The position numbers were made by a program, and so were the translations under genes. A stretch of DNA of 64,000 nt from Scolanthus callimorphus. Taxonomy: Eukaryota; Cnidaria; Anthozoa; Actiniaria; Edwardsiidae. The stretch covers positions 7,069,831 through 7,133,830 of the forward strand of contig CM066919.1 in NCBI GenBank assembly GCA_033964015.1, written 5' to 3'. The notes under the pieces are model-generated. The model worked only from the letters and a program-made list of their open reading frames with translations. It was not told where the DNA came from and did not search any database. Shown here in pieces: positions 44,227 to 54,396 of this stretch; positions within the stretch are counted from its first letter, which is position 1; the number at the start of each line of letters is the position of its first letter.

Positions 44227-45126
44227 ATGGTTGAATCTCTAAATTCTCTCAAACTAGTTAAATACTTCTTTCTAATAGTGGCAGCAATTTCATTTTTCTT
44301 CATTGGCATTCCAGGCAATATTCTTGTAATCACAGCCGTCAAAAAGAAACATTACCTTAGAAGCACAACGAATTACTTGCTAGCTAACGTAGCGGTCGCA
44401 GACATTCTTACAGCAGCATTTGTGTTTCTTAACGCTATACCACTTCATGTCAAAATGTCGGATGAGATACTAGGTAATTTCGTGTGCGTTACATTCAGTT
44501 TTTACGTCCCTATAACAAGCAGCTGTGCCTCGATTCTCACACTGACGGTCCTTGCCGTGGAGCGATATCAAGCAGTTATCCACCCAATGAGGAACTCCTA
44601 CAAGTTGACGGGAAATAACGTGAAATATGCCATTGCCATAATATGGACTGCATCTGCAATCTGCACTCTTCCGCCATTCATCTTTACACAATATGATAAA
44701 AAGGACAACTCGTGCAGCCGTTATGACGAAGGAAGAAAACTGGAAAAATACTTTATTACCGTCATCGCAGCCTTGGTTCTTGTCCCATTCCTAGTCATTG
44801 CATTTTGCTACGGAAGCATAATCAGGGAGCTTTACTTTCACAACGTTGTTTCACCACAGAATATTAACATTGCAGAAGAGGCAACTATGAGAAGGAAGCT
44901 CTTCAAAACCTCTTTCTCTGTAACAATTGCATTTGCTCTTTGCTTTCTTCCGTTTCCACTCTGCAAGTTGCTCAACTGTCCAACTGATTACCAGACAATT
45001 TCAGCCGTTTGCTTTGTCTTAGATTCCGCTATAAACCCTCTGTTGTACTCTCTGCAGAGTACTAACTTTCGACAAGCCTTCAAAGAACTCCTTTCTTCCT
45101 GCATTTTACAATTAAAGAGAAGATAA
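44227..45126 (+). CDS. Class A (rhodopsin-like) GPCR, orphan, intronless, second copy
   Basis: From ATG 44227 the gene encodes 299 residues; the frame is open 17 codons further upstream but with no ATG. Key marks: GIPGN in TM1 (N31), LANVAVAD in TM2, a TM3 cysteine (NFVCVTF), VERYQAVIHPM, a loop-2 cysteine (DNSCSRY), FCYGSIIRELYF, MRRKLFKTSFSVT, CFLP in TM6 and DSAINPLLY in TM7. As in the receptor at 24843, the toggle position is Phe, not Trp. The C-tail is short and basic (QLKRR), with no palmitoylation motif beyond SSC. It is more like the first receptor than the third and fourth in TM6 and TM7. The ligand is unknown. Confidence 0.93.
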   Translation: MVESLNSLKLVKYFFLIVAAISFFFIGIPGNILVITAVKKKHYLRSTTNYLLANVAVADILTAAFVFLNAIPLHVKMSDEILGNFVCVTFSFYVPITSSCASILTLTVLAVERYQAVIHPMRNSYKLTGNNVKYAIAIIWTASAICTLPPFIFTQYDKKDNSCSRYDEGRKLEKYFITVIAALVLVPFLVIAFCYGSIIRELYFHNVVSPQNINIAEEATMRRKLFKTSFSVTIAFALCFLPFPLCKLLNCPTDYQTISAVCFVLDSAINPLLYSLQSTNFRQAFKELLSSCILQLKRR

Positions 45127-45829
45127 TAACTAGAGATGAATATAATGCAGTCACTATAGGGCACGACGGAGAGAGCTGATGACGTTTGGAAATATACGTC
45201 TAAGCAGGCAGTAACCGTAAAAGATCGCGTGACATTGCATACACGGTGCATATAGTATTGTTTACGGAAAACCTGATCGTCTCATAAGCTTCGTCGAAGC
45301 CGCGGCGTTTCTGCGACTGTGCGTTGCTAGCCTTTATTACTTCTATTCTACATATCGCATAGTCTATCGCATCGCCGATATCGCAACATATGATACTTTG
45401 AGTGATACGTTCGAAAGTTCACTTTAGAACCTATCATACTAAGACGCTGTGGGCTTGCTGTAGAAGAAATGATGTAAGCAAGGAATCTGCGAATTAACTG
45501 AATACTGAGTGATTCAGAGATTAAATGTATCCACGCTAGCTTACTTACAACCGTACTTACAACCTACATACGTCTCCCTGGGCAGAATGGAGAGGTTTTA
45601 CATTTGTCTAAGAGATGTATGTATATAGCACATAGTATTGTAAAGTCACTTTGAGAAAATATTCGTACCACCCTTGGTTTGAGTGAATGTAGGATAGGAT
45701 AGCCTAGGATAGGCTTATTCAACATTCTTTGCAGCAACCGCGCTGAATTACACGAATATTGGTCAGACATAAATAGCGACAAAAACTTTATAGTCTATGG
45801 GGTTTGGTTGAACTTAATTGTCACAAAGT
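45127..45829. other. Intergenic, no gene seen
   Basis: Non-coding. TAGGATAGGATAGCCTAGGATAGGC at about 45690-45714 is a short simple repeat. Confidence 0.4.
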
Positions 45830-46150
45830 TATTTAAGGTCTCGGAAAGGTAAACATTCAAAAATCCATGACTTTTTTTCCTGAAATTCATTTGAGTCCTA
45901 AAGTATATTTGTAAAACCTTAAATGACACGTCAACTGTTTTCTTAGGCTTCATTTGTCAATTCTTTTGTATTGGCCGCCACACATTTTGAATTGAATTAA
46001 ACATTACACGCTTTTTCTAGTACTTAAATTTTAGGTGAAGTTTTTTTACTTTCGCGAAGCTCCTGACCTCGCACGATTTAAGATATCGGCGTCAAATTTT
46101 CTGTGTCTTTAGAAAGTGATAACACCTAAAAAACCATGTGAGGGAATTCT
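45830..46150. repeat. Dispersed repeat, copy 2
   Basis: Same orientation and layout as 5255-5600, with shared AATTCTTTTGTATTGGCCGCC-like, CGCGAAGCTCCTGACC and AAATTTTCTGTGTC blocks. Confidence 0.75.
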
Positions 46151-46407
46151 TATTTCTTAAAAATGATTTTATGATTTTATGAGTTTTTGCGGCCACAAAT
46201 TGTAAAAAATGTAACTTACAACTTCGCGACCTCAGTACCGGTGCTCAACAACATTAGGCGGCGGCAGTAGATATTCTATCGGTTCCAGGTCTCTAGCATT
46301 TGTAACTAATTTTGCGCATGCTTGGTTACGGCGCTGGGCAAGAGTAGAAAGGCAAGAGCATTGAAGGGCAATCTTATATTCCATACCAGGAAGATTATAG
46401 CTAAATC

Positions 46408-47158
46408 CAGGCCTTCAACTGATCATTTCTCAAAAAAATAGGGCTAAATATAGGGCCTTTTTCCAAAATATAAAGGGCCAATATAGGGCATCTAGAGAAA
46501 CTATAGGGCAAAAATCTATGCACATAAGACTTTAAGCTTCAAGACTTCCAGCACATCGATGTTTCATGTGACAATAACGATGCAGGACCCGACATCAACT
46601 TTTTTCAAGAGGTGCCATTTGGCGCCTAGATAAAAATTATTGTTGCCAAATAAGGAAGTTTGGTCGCCATAATAGAAATCTGGTCGCCATCGTTTTCTCT
46701 TCTGTTTGTTATAAGAAAGAGTTTTTATCGTTGACTGTAAAAGTAATTTAGCTATTGTAGCAGGTTTCTTCCTTTTTAAGGCCTTTCCTTCGCCCCAGAA
46801 TACAGTGATTTGGCTGCATGTAGCTCCTGGTCTTTCGTTTTTCATGCTTCAGTAGTTACAGGGCCGTAGCAAGCCTCCCCAAACTGTTTTTAGGGAAAGT
46901 TTGAACTCTTTTGCGGGCGAAGCGCGCCGAAAATTTAGAGTCCAGCATGTGAAATTACCGCATGTTTAAGAGAACTTTGATATGCAGGGTGCAAATCGCC
47001 ATTGCCAAAATTCCACTTTCAATATTTTTCAAGAAAGGGTTTAAGAAAGGGTTCACGTTTTTGTGCAAAATATCAAAAATATAGGGCATTTCAAGACAAC
47101 ATAGGGAAATATAGGAGAATCTCAAAATATAGGAAATATAAGGCCAGTTGAAGGCCTG
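46408..47158. mobile_element. Non-autonomous DNA transposon with CAGGCCTTCAACTG ends
   Basis: A perfect 14-bp inverted repeat, CAGGCCTTCAACTG, bounds 751 bp. TAAATC flanks it on both sides, a likely target duplication. Clusters of ATAGGGC and ATATAGG motifs lie just inside both ends, in inverse sense, and could be transposase-binding arrays. The minus-strand ORF inside (46564-46845) has no recognisable transposase motif. The CAG-type end suggests the hAT or CACTA-like range; the class is not certain. Confidence 0.85.
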
Positions 47159-47500
47159 TAAATCCCTGTTATATACCCTTTATAAGAAAAAAAATTGCGT
47201 TAGGTTCTGAATTTTCCAAAAAATAGAAACAAGAACTTGCAACATTCAGGAATCTATATTCACATAAAAATCATGAATTGGAACATTTCTTAAGAAAAAT
47301 GCTTTACAATACCAGCATGTAAGCCCATGATGTCCAATTACTTTAATGATTTTAGAAATAAATGAGAAATGGGATATATATCACATTGCTTAAGTTATGA
47401 CATTACAACCTCAGCCATAAAAATTAAGAAACTTATTTAAGAACCTAAATAGCCAAATTCGCAATAAGCACCATCGCGGGCCTCCGACAAGGATATGAAT
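47159..47500. other. Intergenic, no gene seen
   Basis: AT-rich spacer before the conserved upstream region of the third GPCR. Confidence 0.4.
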
Positions 47501-47816
47501 CCAATGATCAAAAAATTAACTGTGTAATAAGTGTAGAGAATGTATCTGAGTTGGTGCCAGATGTTGACATCATTTAAAATCAATATGATAAGAATATAAC
47601 ATATTGACTCTCGCCAGAATATAAAACGATACCGTGCCCAATATAATGTAAATTTTAAGGTCGGTATCCCAATATTACGACCGTTAAGATAACAAAGTTT
47701 TCGCGGATTTTAGTTCCAAATTAAATAAATTTCAAAGCGTTCCGTACAATTAGGCCGCCTGCAATAAAACATCGCTGCCCCATCGAACTTGTGCTTATTT
47801 TTATTTGGCAACGAAG
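47500..47816 (+). promoter_or_regulatory. Duplicated upstream region of the third GPCR
   Basis: About 300 bp is highly similar to 50620-50924 upstream of the fourth GPCR. The best-kept blocks are CCAATATTACGACCG, CGCGGATTTTAGTTCCAAA, GCGTTCCGTACAATTAGGCC and CATCGAACTT just before the ATG. It presumably includes the promoter and 5' UTR copied with the gene. Confidence 0.65.
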
Positions 47817-48749
47817 ATGGTGGACATAGATAGAATCAAATATGCCTTTATATCCATAGCAGTAGTTTCTTTGATTTTGGTTGGAATACCAGGCAACATC
47901 CTCGTCATCGCAGCTGTGAAAAAGAAAAGATCTCTTCGCAGCACAACCAATTATCTGTTAGCCAATGTGGCTGCAGCAGACTTACTAACAACAGCATTCG
48001 GGTTTCTATGTATTATCGCTTTCAAGGTAAAGCCTTCACATAAAATGGCTGGTGATGTCATGTGCAAGCTAATAAGTTACAACGTCCCCGTTACAAGTGC
48101 CTGCGCCTCCATTACCACACTGACAGTCCTTGCAATCGAAAGGTATCAAGCAGTCATCTATCCTATGAGAAACTCGTTCAAGCTGAGAGAGAGCACTGCT
48201 AAGTATGCAGTGGCTCTCATATGGCTTACGTCATTTGTCATTACAATTCCTCTATACCTTTACAACCATTACAACCCAACTCGCCAACGATGCTCACAAC
48301 CAAGCGAGCAAACTATTCGAGCCTACCTTAATATATTATCACTTATAATAACTATCCCTCCGTTCCTCGTGTTCATGTTTTGCTACGGACGCATTACGAA
48401 GGAGCTATACTTCAAGAAGTCAGTTGGACCCAAGAATATCGCCATAGCAGAGGAAGCCTCGATGAAGAGAAAACTCGTCAAGACTTCCTTAACTGTCACC
48501 ACTGTGTTTGCCGTTTGTTGTATCCCGTTTTCGCTTTGCTTCGTTTTTGAATGCGATGATACAGCAGCGGTGATTACTGCGGCTTGTTTTGTCTTTGATT
48601 CAGCAGTAAACCCTTTATTGTATTCATTTCAAAGTGCGAACTTTAGGCAGGCATTTAGAGAGTTGCTGAGTTCCTGCTGTAAAGGTGATCACGTAGGAAA
48701 GGTAAAGCCCTCTGTCCGTTCCACTAGAATGACGACACGTACACTTTAA
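47817..48749 (+). CDS. Class A (rhodopsin-like) GPCR, orphan, intronless, third copy
   Basis: 310 residues from ATG 47817; the open frame begins four codons earlier with no ATG. Marks: GIPGN (N27), LANVAAAD (D55), a TM3 cysteine at 83, IERYQAVIYPM (E108), a loop-2 cysteine at 159 (RQRCSQP), FCYGRITKELYF, MKRKLVKTSLTVT, TM6 CCIPF (Cys 235 where Trp is usual) and TM7 DSAVNPLLY (D261, N265). The C-tail has a CC pair (SSCCKGD) suitable for palmitoylation and ends in Ser/Thr/Arg. It is the tandem partner of the receptor at 50925, with the great majority of residues identical. A poly(A) signal lies 240 bp downstream. Confidence 0.93.
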   Translation: MVDIDRIKYAFISIAVVSLILVGIPGNILVIAAVKKKRSLRSTTNYLLANVAAADLLTTAFGFLCIIAFKVKPSHKMAGDVMCKLISYNVPVTSACASITTLTVLAIERYQAVIYPMRNSFKLRESTAKYAVALIWLTSFVITIPLYLYNHYNPTRQRCSQPSEQTIRAYLNILSLIITIPPFLVFMFCYGRITKELYFKKSVGPKNIAIAEEASMKRKLVKTSLTVTTVFAVCCIPFSLCFVFECDDTAAVITAACFVFDSAVNPLLYSFQSANFRQAFRELLSSCCKGDHVGKVKPSVRSTRMTTRTL

Positions 48750-48990
48750 GAACAATGTAGCTATCACAATTAAATCAGCCACATTAAATCAGCAACGGGC
48801 AAAAATTATTGATTCCAGTTTGACAAAAGATGTACAGGTTCGGACAGATGAAGTTTGTCGTTTTTCAGGAATGAGGAATGAAGAGAAATGACCCCAGAAA
48901 GTTGTAATTATTATTATTATTTACTCTCTTATTGTGTCCCCATATAAGTATGAGACTTGTTCACAAGCTACAGGTGGCTCTTGGCACAGA

Positions 48991-48996
48991 AATAAA
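48991..48996 (+). terminator. Candidate poly(A) signal AATAAA for the third GPCR
   Basis: AATAAAG followed by TTGATTGATTGATTA lies 242 bp after the stop. The (TTGA)n run could also mark a retroelement end, so the assignment is uncertain. Confidence 0.4.
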
Positions 48997-49009
48997 GTTG
49001 ATTGATTGA

Positions 49010-50619
49010 TTATACGACACGCTCGTTTTTCCGTAAATAACGACCACTTTCGAGTGGAATGTTTATAGCGATCATACACAATTTGCAAACTAGATAAAAT
49101 GGTTTTAGAAACACTAGGAAATTAAAGGAAAGAATGCTAATGGATACAAACAAAGTATACAGATCAAAGTAAATATTTCAAACAGCTACAAGAGCTCACT
49201 AACCTGGATTCAATACGTTCTTGCAGATTCAATTTTGTAGTGTAAACAGATCATGATTCACTACATTTCAAAGTACGCAGTCCTTGATTTCCTTGATTTC
49301 TTTCTCTTCATCTTCAGTTCTTTGATTGTCCAAAAGGAATCGTCAAGTGCAAATAACGTGTCTTCATTTTCGTCTACGCGAACATGAAAACTAAAGCCAA
49401 ACCCGGCACATTCTCATAAGGGCAAATGTCGACTTTTTCACCTTTTCCAACACATATGCAATGCAGATTGTTGATCCTTTCTATGTTTTTTAGTAGAATT
49501 TATCTTTGATACATTTGATGATAATATTTGCCTGTTTTCGCCATATAAAGTGCATCACAACCATTATGAAAAAACTGTCAGGGTTTCAAGTGCCAGAGAG
49601 AAAGGGAGAGCACCATCGAAATGGTTTCCCTGCCACCAACAAGAAGCCAGCTATGTAACCACGCATGCCCTACAGATGAGCAAGGGGGCCCGGGACGACA
49701 GATTCCACTAAGAATTTGAAGACAAACTATAAGTTTTTCTGTTTCCATGACGCCACTATGACGTCACGCGATGACGTCATCATTTTTTCAAAGCTTTTCC
49801 AAAATGGCCCTTTCCTGTAAAAATTATCTCTAAACATATTCATTTCACAGAGTTATGACTTTTTCAATTTTCTCTAGCAACGGCTCAAAACGATAGGTAA
49901 ATCCACCCTTAAAAACTTATTGTTTGTAGAATTGCTTTGAATATGTTCAGCTTGCGGAACCACTCACATGCACCAACCACGCAGTTTGCAGTATCTGTAG
50001 TTTCCAAAAGCAAAAGTCCCTGACGCAGATTTTGTTAATCGCCTCCTGGAGAATAGATTTTGATCAAATCTGGAGTTGTACACTTTCGCGAAGGGACCGA
50101 ACGGACAGGAACTTGTTTTGTTTAGAACCGGTATTTTTCTTTAAAGTAAAAAAATATCTATTTAACTGTATATCACTACAAATAAACTATTTCAGAAGAT
50201 AGGCCATTCTTTAAGCTTTAAAATGACATAGAAACGATCCTCGTAACATGAATTTGGACGCGACACGGATATTTATCCGACACCTTGTTTTCGTAAACCC
50301 ATACTTTAATTAGAGCGAGATGGCTTTTGTTGTTACTGTTAGGTAATGTTTTGAATAGAACTGAATATGAAAAAATTACCAAACAGACATTTAACACCTT
50401 GATTTTCGGATATCAGTAGATTATTCTGACGGCTGCATAATTTTTGCACAATTTCACGGTGATTTTTTCTACTTATAAAAAGCTGAATAATCTTCAACAC
50501 AACAATATTGAAAGTCAGGTACGTTACAAAATGAGCCATTTTCAGTATAACCTAAAAAAAAAACAACTGGCATACCTAAAAGTAGCATGTCACTAAACAA
50601 GCAAAGCCTTCGACAATCC
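49010..50619. other. Intergenic, no gene seen
   Basis: Non-coding. A TGACGTCACGCGATGACGTCA double motif lies at about 49760. A block at 49905-49975 resembles 53175-53240, suggesting an old dispersed repeat. Confidence 0.4.
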
Positions 50620-50924
50620 AATAATCAAGGAATTGACTGTGTAATAAGTCTAGGGATTGTATCTGAGTTTTTACTACTCCGATGTTTACATCATATGATA
50701 AGGATATCACATATTGATTCTATCCAAAACATAAAACGCTTCCGTGGCTAATGTAATTTAAATTGAAAGGTCGGTACCCAATATTACGACCGCTAAGATA
50801 ACGAATTTCTCGCGGATTTTAGTTCCAAAGTAAATAAATCCAAAGCGTTCCGTACAATTAGGCCGCCTGCAATGAAATATCGCTGCCCCATCGAACTTCT
50901 GCTTATTTTTATTTGGCAACGAAG
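50620..50924 (+). promoter_or_regulatory. Duplicated upstream region of the fourth GPCR
   Basis: This is the counterpart of 47500-47816, with the same ordered blocks up to the ATG (ATTTGGCAACGAAG precedes both start codons). Small indels of a few bases distinguish the two. Confidence 0.65.
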
Positions 50925-51815
50925 ATGGAGAACGCGCTCATAGAAGGAATCAAGTATGCCTTTATATCCATAGCAGTAGTTTCTTTAATTTTGGTTGGAA
51001 TACCAGGGAACATCCTCGTCATCGCAGCTGTGAAAAAGAAAAGATCTCTTCGCAGCACAACTAATTATTTGCTAGCCAATGTGGCTGCAGCAGACTTACT
51101 AACAACAGCATTCGGGTTTCTATGTATTATCGCATTGACAGTAAAGCCTTCCCATAAAATTGCTGGCGATATCATGTGTAAGCTAGTAAGTTTCAATGTC
51201 CCAATTACAAGTGCTTGCGCCTCTATTACCACGCTGACAGTCCTTGCAATCGAGAGGTATCAAGCCGTCATCGATCCTATGAGGAGCTCCTTTAAGCTGA
51301 GAGAGAGCACTGCTAAATATGCAGTCGCTCTTATATGGCTCGCGTCATTTGTCATCACAATTCCTCTATACATTTACAACCATTACAACCCAAATCGCCA
51401 ACGATGCTCAAACCCAAGTGACCAAAGTTTGCGTGTCTACCTTACTATATTAGCAATTATAATAATTATCCCTCCGTTCCTTTTGTTCGTGTTTTGCTAC
51501 GGACGCATTATAAAGGAACTGTACTTCAAGAAGTCAGTTGGACCTCAGAATATCGCCCCAGCGGAGGAAGCGTCAATAAAGAGAAAACTCGTCAAGACTT
51601 CCTTATCTGTCACCGCGGTATTTGCCGTTTGCTGTATCCCGTTCTCGCTTTGCATTGCTTTTGAATGCGATTATAGATCAGCCGAGATCACCGCGGCCTG
51701 CTTTGTCTTTCATTTAGCAGTAAACCCTTTATTGTACTCATTCCAAAGTGCGAACTTTAGGCAGGCATTTAAAGAGTTGCTGAAGTCTTGCTGCAAATCT
51801 GGTCATAGTAGGTAA
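50925..51815 (+). CDS. Class A (rhodopsin-like) GPCR, orphan, intronless, fourth copy with altered TM7
   Basis: 296 residues from ATG 50925. Marks: GIPGN (N29), LANVAAAD (D57), a TM3 cysteine at 85, IERYQAVIDPM (E110), a loop-2 cysteine at 161, FCYGRIIKELYF, IKRKLVKTSLSVT, TM6 CCIPF (Cys 237 at the toggle place) and TM7 FHLAVNPLLY. The three other receptors have FDSA or LDSA before VNPLLY or INPLLY; here the Asp and Ser are replaced by His 263 and Leu 264. Loop 2 also differs (IDPM for IYPM/IHPM). The C-tail ends soon after the CC pair (KSCCKSGHSR), 14-16 residues shorter than in the third receptor. There is no frameshift or stop, so the gene looks intact and under divergence. Confidence 0.92.
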   Translation: MENALIEGIKYAFISIAVVSLILVGIPGNILVIAAVKKKRSLRSTTNYLLANVAAADLLTTAFGFLCIIALTVKPSHKIAGDIMCKLVSFNVPITSACASITTLTVLAIERYQAVIDPMRSSFKLRESTAKYAVALIWLASFVITIPLYIYNHYNPNRQRCSNPSDQSLRVYLTILAIIIIIPPFLLFVFCYGRIIKELYFKKSVGPQNIAPAEEASIKRKLVKTSLSVTAVFAVCCIPFSLCIAFECDYRSAEITAACFVFHLAVNPLLYSFQSANFRQAFKELLKSCCKSGHSR

Positions 51816-51917
51816 GCTAGAGCACAGTGCCAGTGGCATTGTAAGGCACTGTAATTCATAGGCCTTTTGCAGTTAGAGGTCACGTGACCTGGTCTCCCTT
51901 AAAATGAGCAGCTTTAC

Positions 51918-52197
51918 CCAAATGAAGCTCAGGATGAAAAGAGCATGATGACTTGAGTAAAAATCCCAAATTTCAGCAAGCTACAATGCAAACTCAAAGA
52001 ATGGAATCAAAAATAAAACTTGCTTTTTCAATAGGGTTTGTATGGCTGAAGAGCAAGTTGCTCTCCAGCTATACAAATCCTATTAAAATAAGCATTTTTG
52101 TTTTTGCTCTCCCTATTCGCGTATACATCATAGAAATATGAAACTCCGGCTTTTTACTAAAATCACCATGCTCTCTTCATTTCTGAGCATCATTTAA
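51918..52197. mobile_element. Foldback MITE with inner palindrome
   Basis: The outer arms (AATGAAGCTCAGGATGAAAA, GAGCATGATGACT and AGTAAAAA on the left) pair with the inverse at 52145-52197. In the centre, AATAGGGTTTGTATGGCTG and AGAGCAAGTTGCTCT form a tight palindrome at 52031-52085. Non-coding. Confidence 0.75.
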
Positions 52198-53286
52198 GCA
52201 AAGCCGCTTATTTTAAGTGCAAAGCGCCTTCTGACCCACTGATTCCAGCAACGGACAGTAATCATGTCCGCCAACACCAATAATTTCGCATGGAAGGTAT
52301 CGCAAATACCGCTGTTCGAGAGTAAAGAGAGAGACGTTGAAACAAGAAAAGAGGATTGCCAAGAGGATAAAGGATCTCTAATATTAAAAGGGGACACTTG
52401 CCCAAAACTTAAAGAGGTAGCAGAACATGTCAGCGTTAAAAGAAGGAATGACACTGACCTCCACAACCTGCTGTAGAAGTAGCAAAGCTAAACCACTTTC
52501 TCAGTACCTCCAGAACACGAAGACGTTGTACCAAGAAGAAATTGGATTGCGATAAACAATGCCCTGCTACCTGATAATACAAAAGCGGAAGATACCAGAG
52601 TCACCAGTTAGGGTATTTTGCCGGCCACGTCGGCCACGTGAAGACGAATAGCAGTGGCGTTCAAAGTACTAGCACAGCAACATGCAACAAAAACACTGCC
52701 GAATAACTGTCTGACCAAGAGTGACGCGTAGAGGGTATGACATGCCATGATGTCCACGGGGAGCTGTGTACTCTGAGAAAAAGTGCAAAGTTATCTGAAC
52801 TACACTGGGTCTAGAAGGCTCACTGTACAACAACTGTGACTAACGTTTAAGGGACTGCAATAATTCTCGGTAACGAGAGGGGGGAGGCAGAAATGAGGAA
52901 GATACTGTGTCCCTCTAGTAGAAATCCTCCGTATTGATGCTTGATGCTACATGGAGATTATGATGCTGAGATTCTCAAACCGAAGTTAGCAGGATCTAAT
53001 ACAATTAAATAAAATCGAAATAAAACGTAAAGCCCACCGACTAAGCGACTGAGTGTTTCGTGTGAGGTGTGAGTGGTCGCGATCGAGCAAGTGATCAATG
53101 CCTTCAAGCAGCAACATGGCACATTGTTTCACGCAGAGCACTCTAAATTAACATTTTTTGTCATCGCTCTAATAAATCGTAGTTTTAAAAAAGTTATTGT
53201 TTATAGAATTGCTTTTAATATTGTTCACCTCGTGCAACCACCCACGCGCAGCACACGATCGCTGAAGAAAAGGTTGACTGTGTTTA
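52198..53286. other. No supported gene
   Basis: Short ORFs only (for example 52264-52476, 70 residues, Lys/Glu-rich, no domain). The composition suggests worn retroelement sequence, but no motif could be named. Confidence 0.35.
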
Positions 53287-53362
53287 AAGTGTGTTTTCCG
53301 GGTCTGTCTTTTCCGGTACTGTGTTTTCCGAGTCTGTGTTTTCCGGATCTGTGTTTTCCGCA
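53287..53362. repeat. 15-bp minisatellite, five units
   Basis: TTTTCCG recurs exactly every 15 bases at 53294, 53309, 53324, 53339 and 53354, in units like TGTGTTTTCCGGATC. Because 15 is a multiple of three, open frames on both strands show five-residue repeats (CFPxL, RKTQx). Confidence 0.9.
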
Positions 53363-53644
53363 CGTACCCGTTTAGTAAACCTTTGAAAATGCCTCTTGAA
53401 AAACCTACATGATTTCATATCTTTATCTCAAAATAAATGTATAGTGACACCCCTAATGCGAAAACATACATGTGACATATCTCACGCGTCGATGTCTCAA
53501 AAACGGCTCTTTAAAAGTATCTCTTCCAATCCTGAAACAAATCTGGAGAAACATAGAGTATTCGGCAGGGAGAAAGCAGCTAGCTTACTCGAGAAAATCG
53601 GTCAGGCATCAGCTCCGTTCACAAAGACATGGACTCCTTACGTT

Positions 53645-53815
53645 CAACTCTGGTCAGCGAGGTTCGAGCTTTGAAATCTTAAGTCAGTGCACTAGAGTCC
53701 TCGCTGGAGTTGGCCTGGGCCGAAATCAAAGTCAAAGTGGATGAGATATCGAAGGGCGTTCAAGACCTACAGACTGAGCTCGACAAAGAAAGAGAAGCGA
53801 ATCACATCATTTCGA
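53645..53815 (+). pseudogene. Possible LINE ORF1-like coiled-coil fragment
   Basis: In one frame the sequence reads MDSLRSTLVSEVRALKS, stop, VSALESSLELAWAEIKVKVD and EISKGVQDLQTELDKERE, with leucine-type heptads. Such a coiled coil is typical of ORF1 proteins of L1-like elements. The in-frame stop and missing surroundings make it a relic at best. Confidence 0.4.
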
Positions 53816-54019
53816 CCGGTTGGTTGATTACTAGATTAGTGACCTAACATTATTAGGTTGAATTTAGTATATTTTTACTTACAACAATATAAAGATTGGT
53901 CATCATGTCTTTACAAGATACTTCTTTTTTCCTTTTTTTTTGCTAACTGCATTTTTATTTCTATTTTCGATAATAGTACAGAGTTCTCTCTTTTACATAT
54001 TGAACGTCCTCCCGTATCC

Positions 54020-54125
54020 ACCCCCCCCCCCCCCCCCCCCCTTCCCCCTACTCCCACAAATCCTACTCCCCCTACTCCCACAAATCTAATGGTTCGCAAT
54101 TTCACCCCTCCCCCCACCACACCTT
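54020..54125. repeat. C-rich low-complexity tract
   Basis: A run of about 22 C is followed by CCCCTACTCCCACAAATC twice and further C-rich sequence. The proline-rich ORF here is an artefact. Confidence 0.85.
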
Positions 54126-54396
54126 TTACAAGCTGCTGCTGCACATTGCATCTCTATGGTTACACATACATTTTAAAGTCTAAAGAAAAAAAAAATAAAG
54201 AAAAAGGAAAAAATATATGAGCGACTAAGAAATAAAACTTAAATTTTTTTTCCATTTTTCATAATGGAATAAACGTTCGTCCTTGCCTCTAGCAATGAGG
54301 AATTCTTTTGTGTGTGTATTGATTTCAATGTGAGAAAGAAGGAATTTAATTGTGGTTTCTGCTCTTTCAGTTTTGATGAAAATATGAAAAAATTAA

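Noticed and set aside
46564..46845. Transposase ORF in the CAGGCCTTCAACTG element
   Set aside because: 93 basic residues without a catalytic or zinc-finger motif; the element looks non-autonomous.
53858..54220. 120-residue proline-rich plus-strand ORF
   Set aside because: It is produced by the poly-C tract and has no conserved domain.
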